Origin: Blastocatellia bacterium
GTDB taxonomy: Bacteria > Acidobacteriota > Blastocatellia > HR10
DNA length: 64,000 bases
Direction: 5' to 3'
Assembly: GCA_025055075.1 (NCBI GenBank)
Contig: JANWYV010000045.1
Span: forward strand, 114,414-178,413
This document shows, piece by piece, positions 16,742-25,370 of the stretch. Positions within the stretch are counted from its first letter, which is position 1. Each line of letters opens with the position of its first letter. Below the pieces are notes generated by a model, which was not told where the DNA came from, ran no database searches, and saw only the letters and a list, made by a program, of their open reading frames with translations. The translations under genes were made by a program, and so were the position numbers.

Positions 16742-17416
16742 TTGATCGAACGCAGCATCGGCGATTTCATCCTTTGGTTCGTCGTCTTCCTCTTCTCCCT
16801 CTCGTTGCACGAAGCGGCGCACGCGTGGACGGCGAACCGATTCGGGGATTACACGGCGTATTATCTTGGCCGGGTGACGCTCAATCCGGCCGCCCACGTG
16901 GATCTCTTCGGCACGATCCTGTTCCCGATCTTCAGCTTCTTCTCGGGCGTGCCCTTGATCGGATGGGCGAAGCCAGTCCCGGTGAATCCTCTCCATCTGC
17001 GCGAGACGCGAAAACATCACATCCTGGTCTCGCTGGCCGGTCCGGGGAGCAATCTGCTTTTGGCCGGCATCTTCCTCGGGCTCATCCTGCTGCTCAGCTT
17101 GAATTGGGAGGCGACGGCGCGCAGCCTGGGGGGGATGTTCATCCCTTTGGGGAAGATGCTCCTCATCGGCCTGATGCTGAATGTCGCGTTGGCCGTTTTC
17201 AACCTCATTCCGATCCCGCCGCTCGACGGGCACTGGGTTCTCTACCATCTGCTGCCGGAACATGCGGCTGATGTGTTCGATCAGATCCGCCCGCTGGGCA
17301 TCTTCCTGCTCTACGGCTTGATGCTCCTGGGCGTCTTGCGACTGGTCTTCGCCCCTGTCTTCTGGCTGATCGTGAACATCCGGCCGGTGACCGAACTCTA
17401 TCTCCTCGTCCGATGA
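16742..17416 (+). CDS. M50/site-2 protease family membrane metalloprotease
   Basis: This 224-residue polytopic protein starts with TTG 16742, 8 bases after AAAGGAG (16727-16733). The zinc-binding HExxH motif is in the first membrane segment (SLSLHEAAHAWTANRFGD), and the third ligand region is FNLIPIPPLDGHWVLYHLLP in a later segment. About five hydrophobic stretches are visible. This matches the short, PDZ-less site-2 proteases that cleave substrates within the membrane. The gene lies immediately before trpS, scpA and scpB, an order seen in other bacteria. The substrate is unknown. Confidence 0.9.
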   Translation: MIERSIGDFILWFVVFLFSLSLHEAAHAWTANRFGDYTAYYLGRVTLNPAAHVDLFGTILFPIFSFFSGVPLIGWAKPVPVNPLHLRETRKHHILVSLAGPGSNLLLAGIFLGLILLLSLNWEATARSLGGMFIPLGKMLLIGLMLNVALAVFNLIPIPPLDGHWVLYHLLPEHAADVFDQIRPLGIFLLYGLMLLGVLRLVFAPVFWLIVNIRPVTELYLLVR

Positions 17417-17426
17417 AGGAGGCCAT

Positions 17427-18410
17427 ATGCCGCGCGTGGTGAGCGGAATGCGACCGACGGGAAAATTGCACCTCGGTCACTTGGAAGGAGCCTTGAAGAA
17501 TTGGACGCAGCTTCAGCACGAGTACGAGTGTCTCTTCTTCGTCGCCGATTGGCATGCGCTCACGACCGATTATGCCGATCCATCGCAGATTCGCCCGAAC
17601 ACGTTGCTTATGGTCGGGGATTGGCTAGCGGCGGGGCTCGATCCCAATCGCGCGACGCTCTTTGTGCAATCGCTGGTGCCCGAGCATGCGGAGTTACATC
17701 TGTTGCTCTCGTGCGTGACACCACTCGGATGGCTCGAGCGCGTCCCGACATACAAGGAGCAGCGGGAGAACATCCGGGATAAGGACTTGGGGAACTATGC
17801 CTTCCTCGGCTATCCGGTCTTGCAAGCGGCGGACATCTTGATCTATCAAGCCCACTTCGTCCCGGTGGGGGAGGATCAAGTGCCGCACATCGAGTTGACG
17901 CGCGAGATCGCTCGGCGGTTCAACAAGCTCTATGGCGAGGTCTTCCCCGAGCCGCAGGCGCTTCTGACGCAGGCTCCCCGACTGCCCGGCACTGATGGGC
18001 GGAAGATGAGCAAAAGCTACGGGAACGACATCCGCTTGACCGATCCGCCCGAGCTGATGTGGGAGAAACTGCGGACGATGGTGACCGATCCGGCCCGCGC
18101 GCGTCGCACCGATCCGGGGAATCCCGACGTCTGTCCAGTCTACGCGCTGCATCGCGTCTTCAGCCCACCGGCCCATCAAGCGCACGTGGACGCGGAATGC
18201 CGCCGGGCTGGCATCGGCTGCGTGGACTGCAAGCGCATCCTCTATGAGAATCTTCGGGAGCGCCTCGCTCCAATCGCTGACAAAAGTGCCTATTACGAGA
18301 GCCGTCCTGAAGAAGTGCGAGAACTCCTGGTCGAAGGTTCGCGCCGAGCCCGTCAACGCGCCGCCGAGACGATGGCGCGCGTTCGCGAAGCCATGCGGAT
18401 GACCATCTAG
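17427..18410 (+). CDS. trpS: Tryptophan--tRNA ligase
   Basis: This class I aminoacyl-tRNA synthetase activates tryptophan and loads tRNA-Trp. At 327 residues it has the usual length for bacterial TrpS. The HIGH motif is HLGH in GMRPTGKLHLGHLEGAL, followed by FFVADWHALTTDY. The KMSKS loop is intact in GRKMSKSYGNDIRL. The segment LGYPVLQAADILIYQAHFVP with VGEDQVPHIELTREIA is typical of the TrpS Rossmann fold. ATG 17427 follows AAGGAGG with good spacing and lies 10 bp after the protease gene. Confidence 0.97.
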   Translation: MPRVVSGMRPTGKLHLGHLEGALKNWTQLQHEYECLFFVADWHALTTDYADPSQIRPNTLLMVGDWLAAGLDPNRATLFVQSLVPEHAELHLLLSCVTPLGWLERVPTYKEQRENIRDKDLGNYAFLGYPVLQAADILIYQAHFVPVGEDQVPHIELTREIARRFNKLYGEVFPEPQALLTQAPRLPGTDGRKMSKSYGNDIRLTDPPELMWEKLRTMVTDPARARRTDPGNPDVCPVYALHRVFSPPAHQAHVDAECRRAGIGCVDCKRILYENLRERLAPIADKSAYYESRPEEVRELLVEGSRRARQRAAETMARVREAMRMTI

Positions 18411-18426
18411 GCGATGGGGGAAGAAC

Positions 18427-19227
18427 GTGCGCGCAGACGACTGGTGTGATCTTCCCGAAGAGAGCCCGTCCTGGGAAGCGGAGCCCGACAGAGAGCCGTC
18501 CCAACGCTATACGGTCAAGCTCGACGTCTTCGAGGGTCCCCTCGATCTGCTCCTCCATCTCATCAAGAAAGAGCAGGTCAGCATCTACGATATCCCCATC
18601 GCGCGCATCACCGAGCAATATCTTGAGTACTTGCGCCGCATGGAGGAACTGGATCTGACGATCGCCAGCGAATACTTGGTCATGGCGGCGACGCTCATCT
18701 ACATCAAGTCGAAGATGCTGTTGCCGCGAGATCCGGCGCAGATGACCGACGCGGAGGACGAGGAGGATCCGCGCCGGGAGTTGGTCCAACGCTTGCTCGA
18801 ATACCAGAAGTACAAGGCGGCCGCCGAACTCCTCTGGTCGAGGGCGGAGCGCGAGCAGGCGGTCTTCACGCGCGGGCCTCTGGAGACCGACGACGCGAAT
18901 CCAGAGGTGAACGTCACGCTGTTCGACCTCTTTCGCGCTTTTCAGCGCGCGATGGAACGGCTCAAGGAACGGCAGGAACTGATCATCGCTCGCGAGGAGA
19001 TCACGATGGCCGAGAAGATCGCTGAGCTGCGAGTTCTCCTTGAGCGAGAGGAACGTTTGGACATCACGGCGCTCTTTGAAGCGGCGCGTTCGCGGCGCGA
19101 GTTGCTGATCCTCTTCCTCGCCGTGCTAGAATTAGTTCGGGCTGCCGTCATCCGGCTGGTGCAGACGGAACGATTCGGTCGCATCCTGGCTCTCCGTGCT
19201 CATGCTTCGGCCGAGATCGCGACGTGA
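18427..19227 (+). CDS. scpA: Segregation and condensation protein A
   Basis: This is the kleisin subunit of the SMC-ScpAB condensin complex, which helps organise and segregate the chromosome. It has 266 residues with a GTG start. After about 27 variable residues, VKLDVFEGPLDLLLHLIKKE starts the SMC-binding helical domain, followed by IASEYLVMAATLIYIKSKML. The C-terminal winged helix contains ITMAEKIAELRVLLEREERL and EAARSRRELLILFLAVLELV. The stop overlaps the scpB start (GTGA, 19224-19227), so the two partner subunits are translationally coupled. Confidence 0.95.
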   Translation: MRADDWCDLPEESPSWEAEPDREPSQRYTVKLDVFEGPLDLLLHLIKKEQVSIYDIPIARITEQYLEYLRRMEELDLTIASEYLVMAATLIYIKSKMLLPRDPAQMTDAEDEEDPRRELVQRLLEYQKYKAAAELLWSRAEREQAVFTRGPLETDDANPEVNVTLFDLFRAFQRAMERLKERQELIIAREEITMAEKIAELRVLLEREERLDITALFEAARSRRELLILFLAVLELVRAAVIRLVQTERFGRILALRAHASAEIAT

Positions 19228-19799
19228 GCGGGAGCAATGGCGCGCAGGGGATGGCCGTCATGAGGGTGGAGGAACTCAAGCCGATCTTGGAAGCCTTGAT
19301 CTTCGTCGCTGCGGAACCGATCACTGAGGAGGAGTTGGCGCGACTTCTGCCGGAAGTCGATCGGGCCAGTCTCAATGCGGCTATAGATGCGCTTCGGCAG
19401 GAGTACGCGGCTCCCGCACGCGGCCTGGAGTTGCGGCGCGTCGCCGGAGGGTATCGGATCAGCACGCGTCCGGAATATCACGACTACATTCGGCGATATT
19501 TGAAGACGCGACCCTCGGCTCGCCTCTCGATGGCCGCGTTGGAGACCCTGGCCGTCATCGCCTACAAGCAACCGATCACGCTGCCGGAGATCCAGGAGAT
19601 CCGCGGCGTCAACTCCGCGCGCGCGGTGAAGACGCTGCTGGAGAAGCGACTCATCGAACCGAAGGGGCGAAAGCCGGTCGTCGGTCGCCCGATCCTCTAT
19701 GGGACTTCCCGGGAGTTCCTCATCCAATTCGGGCTGAATGACCTGAGCGAGCTGCCGACGATCGAAGACTTTGAGGAGCTGGGACCGGGAAGCGCATGA
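19224..19799 (+). CDS. scpB: Segregation and condensation protein B
   Basis: This is the winged-helix partner that dimerises on ScpA in the SMC complex. It has 191 residues if translation begins at the GTG in the GTGA overlap with scpA; ATG 19251 or 19260 would also fit the family N-terminus (VEELKPILEALIFVAAEPIT). The conserved centre reads LSMAALETLAVIAYKQPITL, then EIRGVNSARAVKTLLEKRLI, then GRPILYGTSREFLIQFGLN. Spacing and order match other bacterial trpS-scpA-scpB-rluB clusters. Confidence 0.95.
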   Translation: MSGSNGAQGMAVMRVEELKPILEALIFVAAEPITEEELARLLPEVDRASLNAAIDALRQEYAAPARGLELRRVAGGYRISTRPEYHDYIRRYLKTRPSARLSMAALETLAVIAYKQPITLPEIQEIRGVNSARAVKTLLEKRLIEPKGRKPVVGRPILYGTSREFLIQFGLNDLSELPTIEDFEELGPGSA

Positions 19800-19805
19800 G
19801 CGACC

Positions 19806-20585
19806 ATGGAAGTACGCTTGCAGAAGTTGATCGCCGAAGCGGGGATCGCCTCTCGGCGAAAGGCCGAGGAGTTGATCCGCATGGGACAGGTGACCGTTAA
19901 CGGGCAGGTCGTCACGAAGCTGGGGACGAAGGCGGATCCCGAGCGCGATCACATCAAGGTTCGCGGGAAGCTGATCAATCCGTTGCTCCGCTCGCGGAAG
20001 AAGGTCTACATTTTGCTCAACAAACCGAAGGGGTATCTGTCGAGCCTTTACGATCCGCAGGGACGTCCGTTGGTGACGAAACTGCTGCCACCGCTTCCGG
20101 CGCGCGTGCATCCGGTGGGACGGTTGGATTTCAACACGGAAGGATTGCTGTTGCTCACTAACGATGGCGAGTTCACGGCGCTCATCACGATGGCGAAGTT
20201 TCGGATCCCTAAGGTCTACCACGTGAAGGTCAAGGGCATCCCGGACGAGAAAGCCATCGAGCGCTTGCGACGCGGCGTGGTCATCGATGGCAAGCGCACG
20301 GCGCCGTGCGAGATCGTCCTAATTGAGCGCACGAAGACGAACGCTTGGTATGCCGTCACGCTTTATCAAGGGATCAGCCGTCAAATTCGCAAGATGTTCG
20401 ACCTGATCGGCCACTCCGTCATCAAGCTGCGGCGCGTGGCCATTGGGTTTCTCACCGATGAGGGATTGAAACCGGGCCTGTGGCGATACCTCACGCCGGA
20501 AGAAGTGCGCCGCTTCTTCGCCGTGCGCGAGGGGAAGACGATCGCCCCGGTCGTTCCCTTGAAGGTGCGACGGACAGAAAGGTGA
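19806..20585 (+). CDS. rluB: Pseudouridine synthase, RluB/RsuA family (with S4 domain)
   Basis: This enzyme probably converts uridine 2605 of 23S rRNA to pseudouridine. It has 259 residues. Residues 1-60 are an S4 RNA-binding domain (RLQKLIAEAGIASRRKAEEL). The catalytic domain follows with YILLNKPKGYLSS and HPVGRLDFNTEGLLLLTNDG, whose Asp is the family nucleophile, then YQGISRQIRKMFDLIGHSV. The C-terminal tail is short and basic. It lies 6 bp after scpB and 3 bp before the carboxylase gene. RluB rather than RsuA is favoured by the scpAB neighbourhood. Confidence 0.93.
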   Translation: MEVRLQKLIAEAGIASRRKAEELIRMGQVTVNGQVVTKLGTKADPERDHIKVRGKLINPLLRSRKKVYILLNKPKGYLSSLYDPQGRPLVTKLLPPLPARVHPVGRLDFNTEGLLLLTNDGEFTALITMAKFRIPKVYHVKVKGIPDEKAIERLRRGVVIDGKRTAPCEIVLIERTKTNAWYAVTLYQGISRQIRKMFDLIGHSVIKLRRVAIGFLTDEGLKPGLWRYLTPEEVRRFFAVREGKTIAPVVPLKVRRTER

Positions 20586-20588
20586 GGT

Positions 20589-22262
20589 ATGACGGAACGT
20601 CTGCATCGGAGCGATCCCTCGCCGACGCCGCTCTCGCCTGAATCGGAGCGAGGCGCTCCCCCCAAGACGCTGCGCCAACGAGTGGAAGAACTCCGGGCGC
20701 TGGAAGCCCGCCTCCGCCTGGGGGGCGGCCCGGAGAAGATCGCTCGTCAACATCAGCAAGGAAAGCTGACCGCGCGCGAGCGGATCGAGCGCTTGTTGGA
20801 TCCGGGCAGCGATTTTCTGGAGATCGGGCTCCTGGTCGCCTACGACCAATATGAGGGAGAAGCGCCTGCAGCTGGCGTCGTCACCGGTATCGGTTTGGTC
20901 CATGGACGTCCGATCGTCATCGTCGCCAATGATGCGACGGTCAAGGCCGGGGCATGGTGGCCGGAGACGATCAAGAAGATCCTGCGCATGCAAGAGATCG
21001 CCATGCGCAATCGCGTCCCCATCGTATACCTGGTGGATTCGGCCGGCGTCAATCTGCCATATCAAAGCGGCGTCTTCCCCGGACAATACGGAGCGGGGCG
21101 CATCTTCTACTACAACTCGATCATGCGGCGGTATCTGAAGGTCCCGCAAATCGCCGCCGTCATGGGGCCCTGCATCGCCGGAGGAGCGTACTTGCCCGCA
21201 TTGAGCGATGTGATCCTCATGGTTGAGAAGACCTCGTTCATGGGACTCGGTGGCCCCAATTTGGTCAAGGGCGCGACCGGTCAGACTGTGGATAGCGAGA
21301 CCCTCGGCGGCGCGTGGACGCACAATGCCCTGAGTGGCGTCGCGCACTATCGCACTCCAAATGACGAAGCCTGCTTGGCGAAGATCCGCGATCTCATCGC
21401 GTTACTTCCCTCTCCCCCACCGCCCCGATTGCCGATCAGAGAACCACGACCGCCGCTCCATCCTCCGGAACAGATCTACGACATCTTGCCGGCGGATCAT
21501 CGCCAAGCCTACGACATGTATCAAATCCTCGTGCGCCTCTTCGATGATGGCGAGATCACGGAATTCCAAGCCGATTACGCCCGCGAGATGATCTGCGGGT
21601 ACGCGCGCATCGAGGGCATCCCCGTGGGCTTTCTGGCCAATCAGCGCGGACTCATCAAGAATCCGAAGGGAGGAGCGCCGCGCCTGGGCGGCATCATCTA
21701 CACGGAGAGTGCGGAGAAGTCGGCCTACTTCATCGAGACGTGCAACCGCGAGGGTCTGCCCATCCTCTTCATCCAAGACGTTTCCGGATTCATGGTCGGA
21801 CCTGAGGCCGAGCAAAGCGGGATCATTCGCGCTGGAGCGCGCATGGTCGAAGCCATGGCGACGGCGACCGTCCCTCGCTTGGTCCTCACCATCAACCACG
21901 CTAGTGGAGCGGGATATTACGCCATGGCTGGTCAAGGATTCGATCCCAACTTCATCTTCACCTGGCCCACGGGACGCATGGGCGTGATGGAGGGTGACAC
22001 GGCCATCTATGCCGTGCTCGGCCCACAGTTGGAGAAGGCGAAGGAGACCGGACAGATGAGCGACGAGCTGCGCGCGGCCATCGAGCGCATGCACGCCGAG
22101 TACGAGCACACGCTCGATGCGCGCTTCGCCGCCGCGCGCGGTTTCGTGGACGCCATCCTCGCGCCGGAAGAGACGCGCCGCGCTCTCGCCTTGGCTTTGC
22201 GCGTGACGCTGCACAATCCCGGGCCGCACATCGGGCCTTTCCACATTCCCACGTTGGAGTGA
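20589..22262 (+). CDS. Acyl-CoA carboxylase carboxyltransferase (beta) subunit
   Basis: This 557-residue biotin-dependent carboxyltransferase moves CO2 from carboxybiotin to an acyl-CoA. The N-terminal half has KLTARERIERLLDPGSDFLE, VTGIGLVHGRPIVIVANDAT and the oxyanion segment MGPCIAGGAYLPALSD, followed by MGLGGPNLVKGATGQTVDSE. The C-terminal half has RLGGIIYTESAEKSAYFIET, then FIQDVSGFMVG and ASGAGYYAMAGQGFDPNFIF. The overall pattern is nearest methylcrotonyl- or geranyl-CoA carboxylase beta subunits, but propionyl-CoA cannot be excluded; a mutase for methylmalonyl-CoA is encoded at 40.3-42.5 kb. No biotin carboxylase or biotin carrier gene is in the window. Confidence 0.92.
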   Translation: MTERLHRSDPSPTPLSPESERGAPPKTLRQRVEELRALEARLRLGGGPEKIARQHQQGKLTARERIERLLDPGSDFLEIGLLVAYDQYEGEAPAAGVVTGIGLVHGRPIVIVANDATVKAGAWWPETIKKILRMQEIAMRNRVPIVYLVDSAGVNLPYQSGVFPGQYGAGRIFYYNSIMRRYLKVPQIAAVMGPCIAGGAYLPALSDVILMVEKTSFMGLGGPNLVKGATGQTVDSETLGGAWTHNALSGVAHYRTPNDEACLAKIRDLIALLPSPPPPRLPIREPRPPLHPPEQIYDILPADHRQAYDMYQILVRLFDDGEITEFQADYAREMICGYARIEGIPVGFLANQRGLIKNPKGGAPRLGGIIYTESAEKSAYFIETCNREGLPILFIQDVSGFMVGPEAEQSGIIRAGARMVEAMATATVPRLVLTINHASGAGYYAMAGQGFDPNFIFTWPTGRMGVMEGDTAIYAVLGPQLEKAKETGQMSDELRAAIERMHAEYEHTLDARFAAARGFVDAILAPEETRRALALALRVTLHNPGPHIGPFHIPTLE

Positions 22263-22272
22263 CGCGCGCACT

Positions 22273-23211
22273 ATGCGTGATGATTTCGAACATCGACTCC
22301 CCGAGGGCAAACCTTTCGATGCCGTCGGCTTCGGTCTGAATGCGGTGGATTATCTGATCACCGTCCCGCAGTATCCGGCCTTCAATACGAAGGTGCAACT
22401 GCGCGAACACGTCGTGCGCCCAGGCGGGCAAGTGGCGACGGCGATGGTCGCCTTGGCACGGTTGGGCTGCCGCACGCGATACATCGGGAAGGTTGGCGAT
22501 GATGAGTTCGGACGGCTGCAACTGCGTTCGCTCGCCGAAGCCGGCGTAGAACATTCCCACGTGAAGGTCGTCCCGGGCGCTACGAGCCAGTTGGCTTTCA
22601 TCCTCATTGATGAACAGAGCGGCGAGCGGACGATCATCTGGGGACGTGATCCTCGCTTGGTCATGCGTCCGGAGGAATTGAGTCGCGAAGCGATCACCTC
22701 AGGGCGCGTCCTTCACCTGGACGGTCACGATGTCGCCGCCGCCGTTCAAGCCGCCCGATGGGCCCGCGAGGACGGCATCCCCGTCGTCATTGATCTGGAC
22801 ACCTTCTATCCGGGCATCGAGGAATTGCTGCCGCTTGTGGACTACCTCATCACGTCCGCCGAATTCCCGAAGCGATTCCTCGGGATCGCCGAACCGGAAG
22901 ACGCCCTGCGCACGCTCAAGCAACGATACAGAAATCATTTCGTCGCGATCACGCTCGGCGATCAGGGGGCGATCGCCTATTATCACGGTGTCTTCATCCA
23001 CTCGCCGGCCTTTCGCATCCCTTGCCGCGACACGACGGGCGCGGGCGATGCCTTTCGCGGCGGCTTCATCTACGGACTCCTGAAGGGCATGAGCGTGACC
23101 GAGACGTTGCGCTTCGCCAACGCCGTCGCGGGATTGAACTGCCGAGGCGTGGGCGCTCGCGGCGGCTTGCCGACGCTGGAAGAAGTCGAGGAATTGCTCC
23201 GCGCGCAGTGA
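22273..23211 (+). CDS. PfkB/ribokinase-family carbohydrate kinase
   Basis: This 312-residue ATP-dependent sugar or nucleoside kinase starts near FDAVGFGLNAVDYLITVPQY. It contains the N-terminal signature RPGGQVATAMVALARLGCRT followed by GKVGDDEFG. The C-terminal catalytic signature is CRDTTGAGDAFRGGFIYGLL, with the anion hole and catalytic Asp. The lid and central sheet are normal. Its substrate cannot be read from sequence. It lies 10 bp after the carboxylase gene and 33 bp before a glycosyltransferase, so a link to sugar supply for glycan synthesis is possible. Confidence 0.92.
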   Translation: MRDDFEHRLPEGKPFDAVGFGLNAVDYLITVPQYPAFNTKVQLREHVVRPGGQVATAMVALARLGCRTRYIGKVGDDEFGRLQLRSLAEAGVEHSHVKVVPGATSQLAFILIDEQSGERTIIWGRDPRLVMRPEELSREAITSGRVLHLDGHDVAAAVQAARWAREDGIPVVIDLDTFYPGIEELLPLVDYLITSAEFPKRFLGIAEPEDALRTLKQRYRNHFVAITLGDQGAIAYYHGVFIHSPAFRIPCRDTTGAGDAFRGGFIYGLLKGMSVTETLRFANAVAGLNCRGVGARGGLPTLEEVEELLRAQ

Positions 23212-23244
23212 TCGGATGCGCGCCCGTGAAGCGGCGAACGAAAG

Positions 23245-24489
23245 ATGGGGAGCGACGCTCTTCGCCTGGCCATGATCTCGCCGGAATTCCCCGCTCCCCC
23301 GACGAGCGGGGGGAAGAAACGGACGTTTCACCTGCTCGATGCCCTCGCTCGTCTCGGAACAGTGGACCTCGTCACGTTCTCCGAACGTCCCGAGGCCGAA
23401 GCGTCGCAACTCTTGCGACCAATGTGCCGACGTTTGAACATCGTTCGCTTGCCCGAGCACCCGCGGCGATTTCTTCCGTTCCTCGCTCGAAATCTCCGAC
23501 GCGTCGCGCGAGGGATCCATCCCTTGATGGATCGCTTCTCCGAGGCTTCCGTGCGCGAGGCCGTGGAACACGGCCTTCGCCATGGGACATACGACGTCGT
23601 CGTTCTCGAACACTCTTGGATCGCGCACTACATCCCGATCGTGCGGAACGCGCAACCGCAGGCTCGGATCATCCTCGATTGCCACAACATCGAATCCGAC
23701 CTTTGGCGTCAGTATTACGAACGTCCGCCCAAATCTTGGTACAAGCCGGCGGCCTATCGTTTCTGGCGATCAGCGCTCGAGCAGGAGCGGACGTATCTCG
23801 CGCGCGCGGATCTGGTTTGGGTCGTCTCCGAGACCGATGCCCAGCGCGCACGTGCTCTCGCACCGTCGGCTCACATCCGAGTTCTCCCGAACGGGACCAC
23901 TCCACTTCCGGAAGATGCCCTCGCTGCGAAGGCAACCGGACCTCCGATCATCGGCTTTCTCGGTTCTTTGAAATACCCACCGAACGAGAGCGGGATGCGG
24001 TTCTTCTTGGATCGCATTTGGCCCGCGATTCGAGAAGCCGTGCCCGAAGCGCATTTGATGATCGTCGGACAACCGACCGAGTGGCTCCTGAGACGAGCGC
24101 ACGCTGACGCGAATCTGCTCGCCGTCGGCGAAGTATCGGACATCACGCCGTACCTCCGACAGTGGGCGCTCATGGTCGTCCCCCTGCTTCATGGTGGGGG
24201 GACGCGGATGAAGATCCTCGACGCCTGGGCTCACGGGATCGCCGTCGTCTCCACGAGCAAGGGCGCAGAGGGCATTCGCGCCACGCCGGGCGAGGAGTTA
24301 TGGATCGCTGATGCTCCGAATGAGTTCGCGCAGGCCGTCATCCACCTGTTGCGCGAGCTCCCCGAACGTCACCGTTTGGCCCGCAACGGATACGAACGTG
24401 CCAGATGCGAGTACAGCTGGAACGCCATCGCCGAACGCGCGCGCCATCATGTCGTCTCGTTGGTTACTGGGAACGACGTTTCGCTTTAG
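23245..24489 (+). CDS. Glycosyltransferase family 4 (GT-B fold)
   Basis: This is a 414-residue protein. The N-terminal domain starts LRLAMISPEFPAPPTSGGKK with a glycine-rich acceptor loop, then VVVLEHSWIAHYIP and the DCHNIESDLW segment. The C-terminal nucleotide-sugar domain begins PPIIGFLGSLKYPPNESGMR and contains HLMIVGQP and VPLLHGGGTRMKILDAWAHG, then VSTSKGAEGI, the usual GT4 donor-binding region. The architecture resembles PEP-CTERM or exopolysaccharide sugar transferases. It is the last gene of the plus-strand run, and its 3' end overlaps the convergent SufR-like gene by 26 bp. Donor and acceptor are unknown. Confidence 0.88.
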   Translation: MGSDALRLAMISPEFPAPPTSGGKKRTFHLLDALARLGTVDLVTFSERPEAEASQLLRPMCRRLNIVRLPEHPRRFLPFLARNLRRVARGIHPLMDRFSEASVREAVEHGLRHGTYDVVVLEHSWIAHYIPIVRNAQPQARIILDCHNIESDLWRQYYERPPKSWYKPAAYRFWRSALEQERTYLARADLVWVVSETDAQRARALAPSAHIRVLPNGTTPLPEDALAAKATGPPIIGFLGSLKYPPNESGMRFFLDRIWPAIREAVPEAHLMIVGQPTEWLLRRAHADANLLAVGEVSDITPYLRQWALMVVPLLHGGGTRMKILDAWAHGIAVVSTSKGAEGIRATPGEELWIADAPNEFAQAVIHLLRELPERHRLARNGYERARCEYSWNAIAERARHHVVSLVTGNDVSL

Positions 24490-25240
24490 AGGAGACGACT
24501 CGACGCCGACGAGCTTCGGACGCCTGGCGGTGACGCTCGCCCTCAGAAGACGCCGTCCTCCGGCGCAGGGGGATCGGAGCCGATTCGTGGATGACGTACG
24601 AGCAACATGTCCCTCCGCTGGCGATGTGATTGACGCGCGTCACTTCGACGCCGAGCAATTCCCGAAGGAAGGCCAACTCCGTCTGACACGGTTGCGGATA
24701 AACGCGCGCGACGTGATAGAGAGCGCAGTTGTGCTCAGTGAGCACATACCCTTTCTCTGTCTTCTGCCAGCGCGCCATGTATCCGTTCTCACTCATGATG
24801 CGCGCGATCTCGGCCACGCGCTCTTCGAGCGTCTTCCCTTCAAGGCGCGGCGCATACGCGGCGATCAACCGTTCCTTGCGGCATTCGAACAGCTCGTCCA
24901 CACGCTCCGCCCCGCCCTCCGCCATAAGACACTCGAGCAGACTCAGGACGAGCTGATGATATCCTTTCGGAAAGAGCCCCTCCGCCTCTTCCGTGAGCTT
25001 ATAGACATAAGTCGGACGCCCCATCGGGCGACGCTCGATCTCGATCCGCACTAAGTTAGCGTTCTCCAAAGCCGACAAATGACGCCGCACCCCCATCGGG
25101 GTAATGTTCAACGCTGCGGCCACTTCATCGACCGTCGCGCGACCGCGCCGCTTGAGCAGATCGAGGATTCGACGTCGCGTCGAATCTTTAACCCATTTGT
25201 CCGTTCGCATCTCACTGATCTCGCGCAGCTCGAGCGTCAT
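24464..25240 (-). CDS. SufR-like iron-sulfur transcriptional regulator with basic tail
   Basis: This is a 258-residue protein; start 25240 is chosen for the adjacent AGGGAGA. Residues about 18-75 are an ArsR/DeoR-type winged helix (TRRRILDLLKRRGRATVDEV, TPMGVRRHLSALENANLVRI). The C-terminal half follows the SufR pattern: LTEHNCALYHVARVYPQPC, then LLGVEVTRVNHIASGGTCCS. Its cysteines bind an iron-sulfur cluster in SufR proteins, which repress suf cluster-assembly genes. No suf genes are in the window. The last 40 residues are rich in Arg and Lys, an extension I would not expect in the family. It converges with, and overlaps, the glycosyltransferase gene by 26 bp. Confidence 0.82.
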   Translation of the reverse strand: MTLELREISEMRTDKWVKDSTRRRILDLLKRRGRATVDEVAAALNITPMGVRRHLSALENANLVRIEIERRPMGRPTYVYKLTEEAEGLFPKGYHQLVLSLLECLMAEGGAERVDELFECRKERLIAAYAPRLEGKTLEERVAEIARIMSENGYMARWQKTEKGYVLTEHNCALYHVARVYPQPCQTELAFLRELLGVEVTRVNHIASGGTCCSYVIHESAPIPLRRRTASSEGERHRQASEARRRRVVSSKAKRRSQ

Positions 25241-25370
25241 AGTCTCCCTCTCGACGATTCCTCGCTCCATACCAGCGCGGCGCGCGCTTCGCGCGAGGCT
25301 CCTTTTGCAAGGCCTCCGGCACCGTTCGGGGCGTTGGCTCCTTTTCCGATCATGACGGCTTCATTATAGG

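Noticed and set aside
15635..17263. 542-codon minus-strand frame opposite the propeller and protease genes
   Set aside because: It has a charged, low-information product with no family resemblance, while the plus-strand proteins show clear motifs.
25363..25368. TATAAT on the minus strand upstream of the SufR-like gene
   Set aside because: It is a good -10 match but no -35 lies at a suitable distance and there is no TGn extension, so I did not call a promoter.
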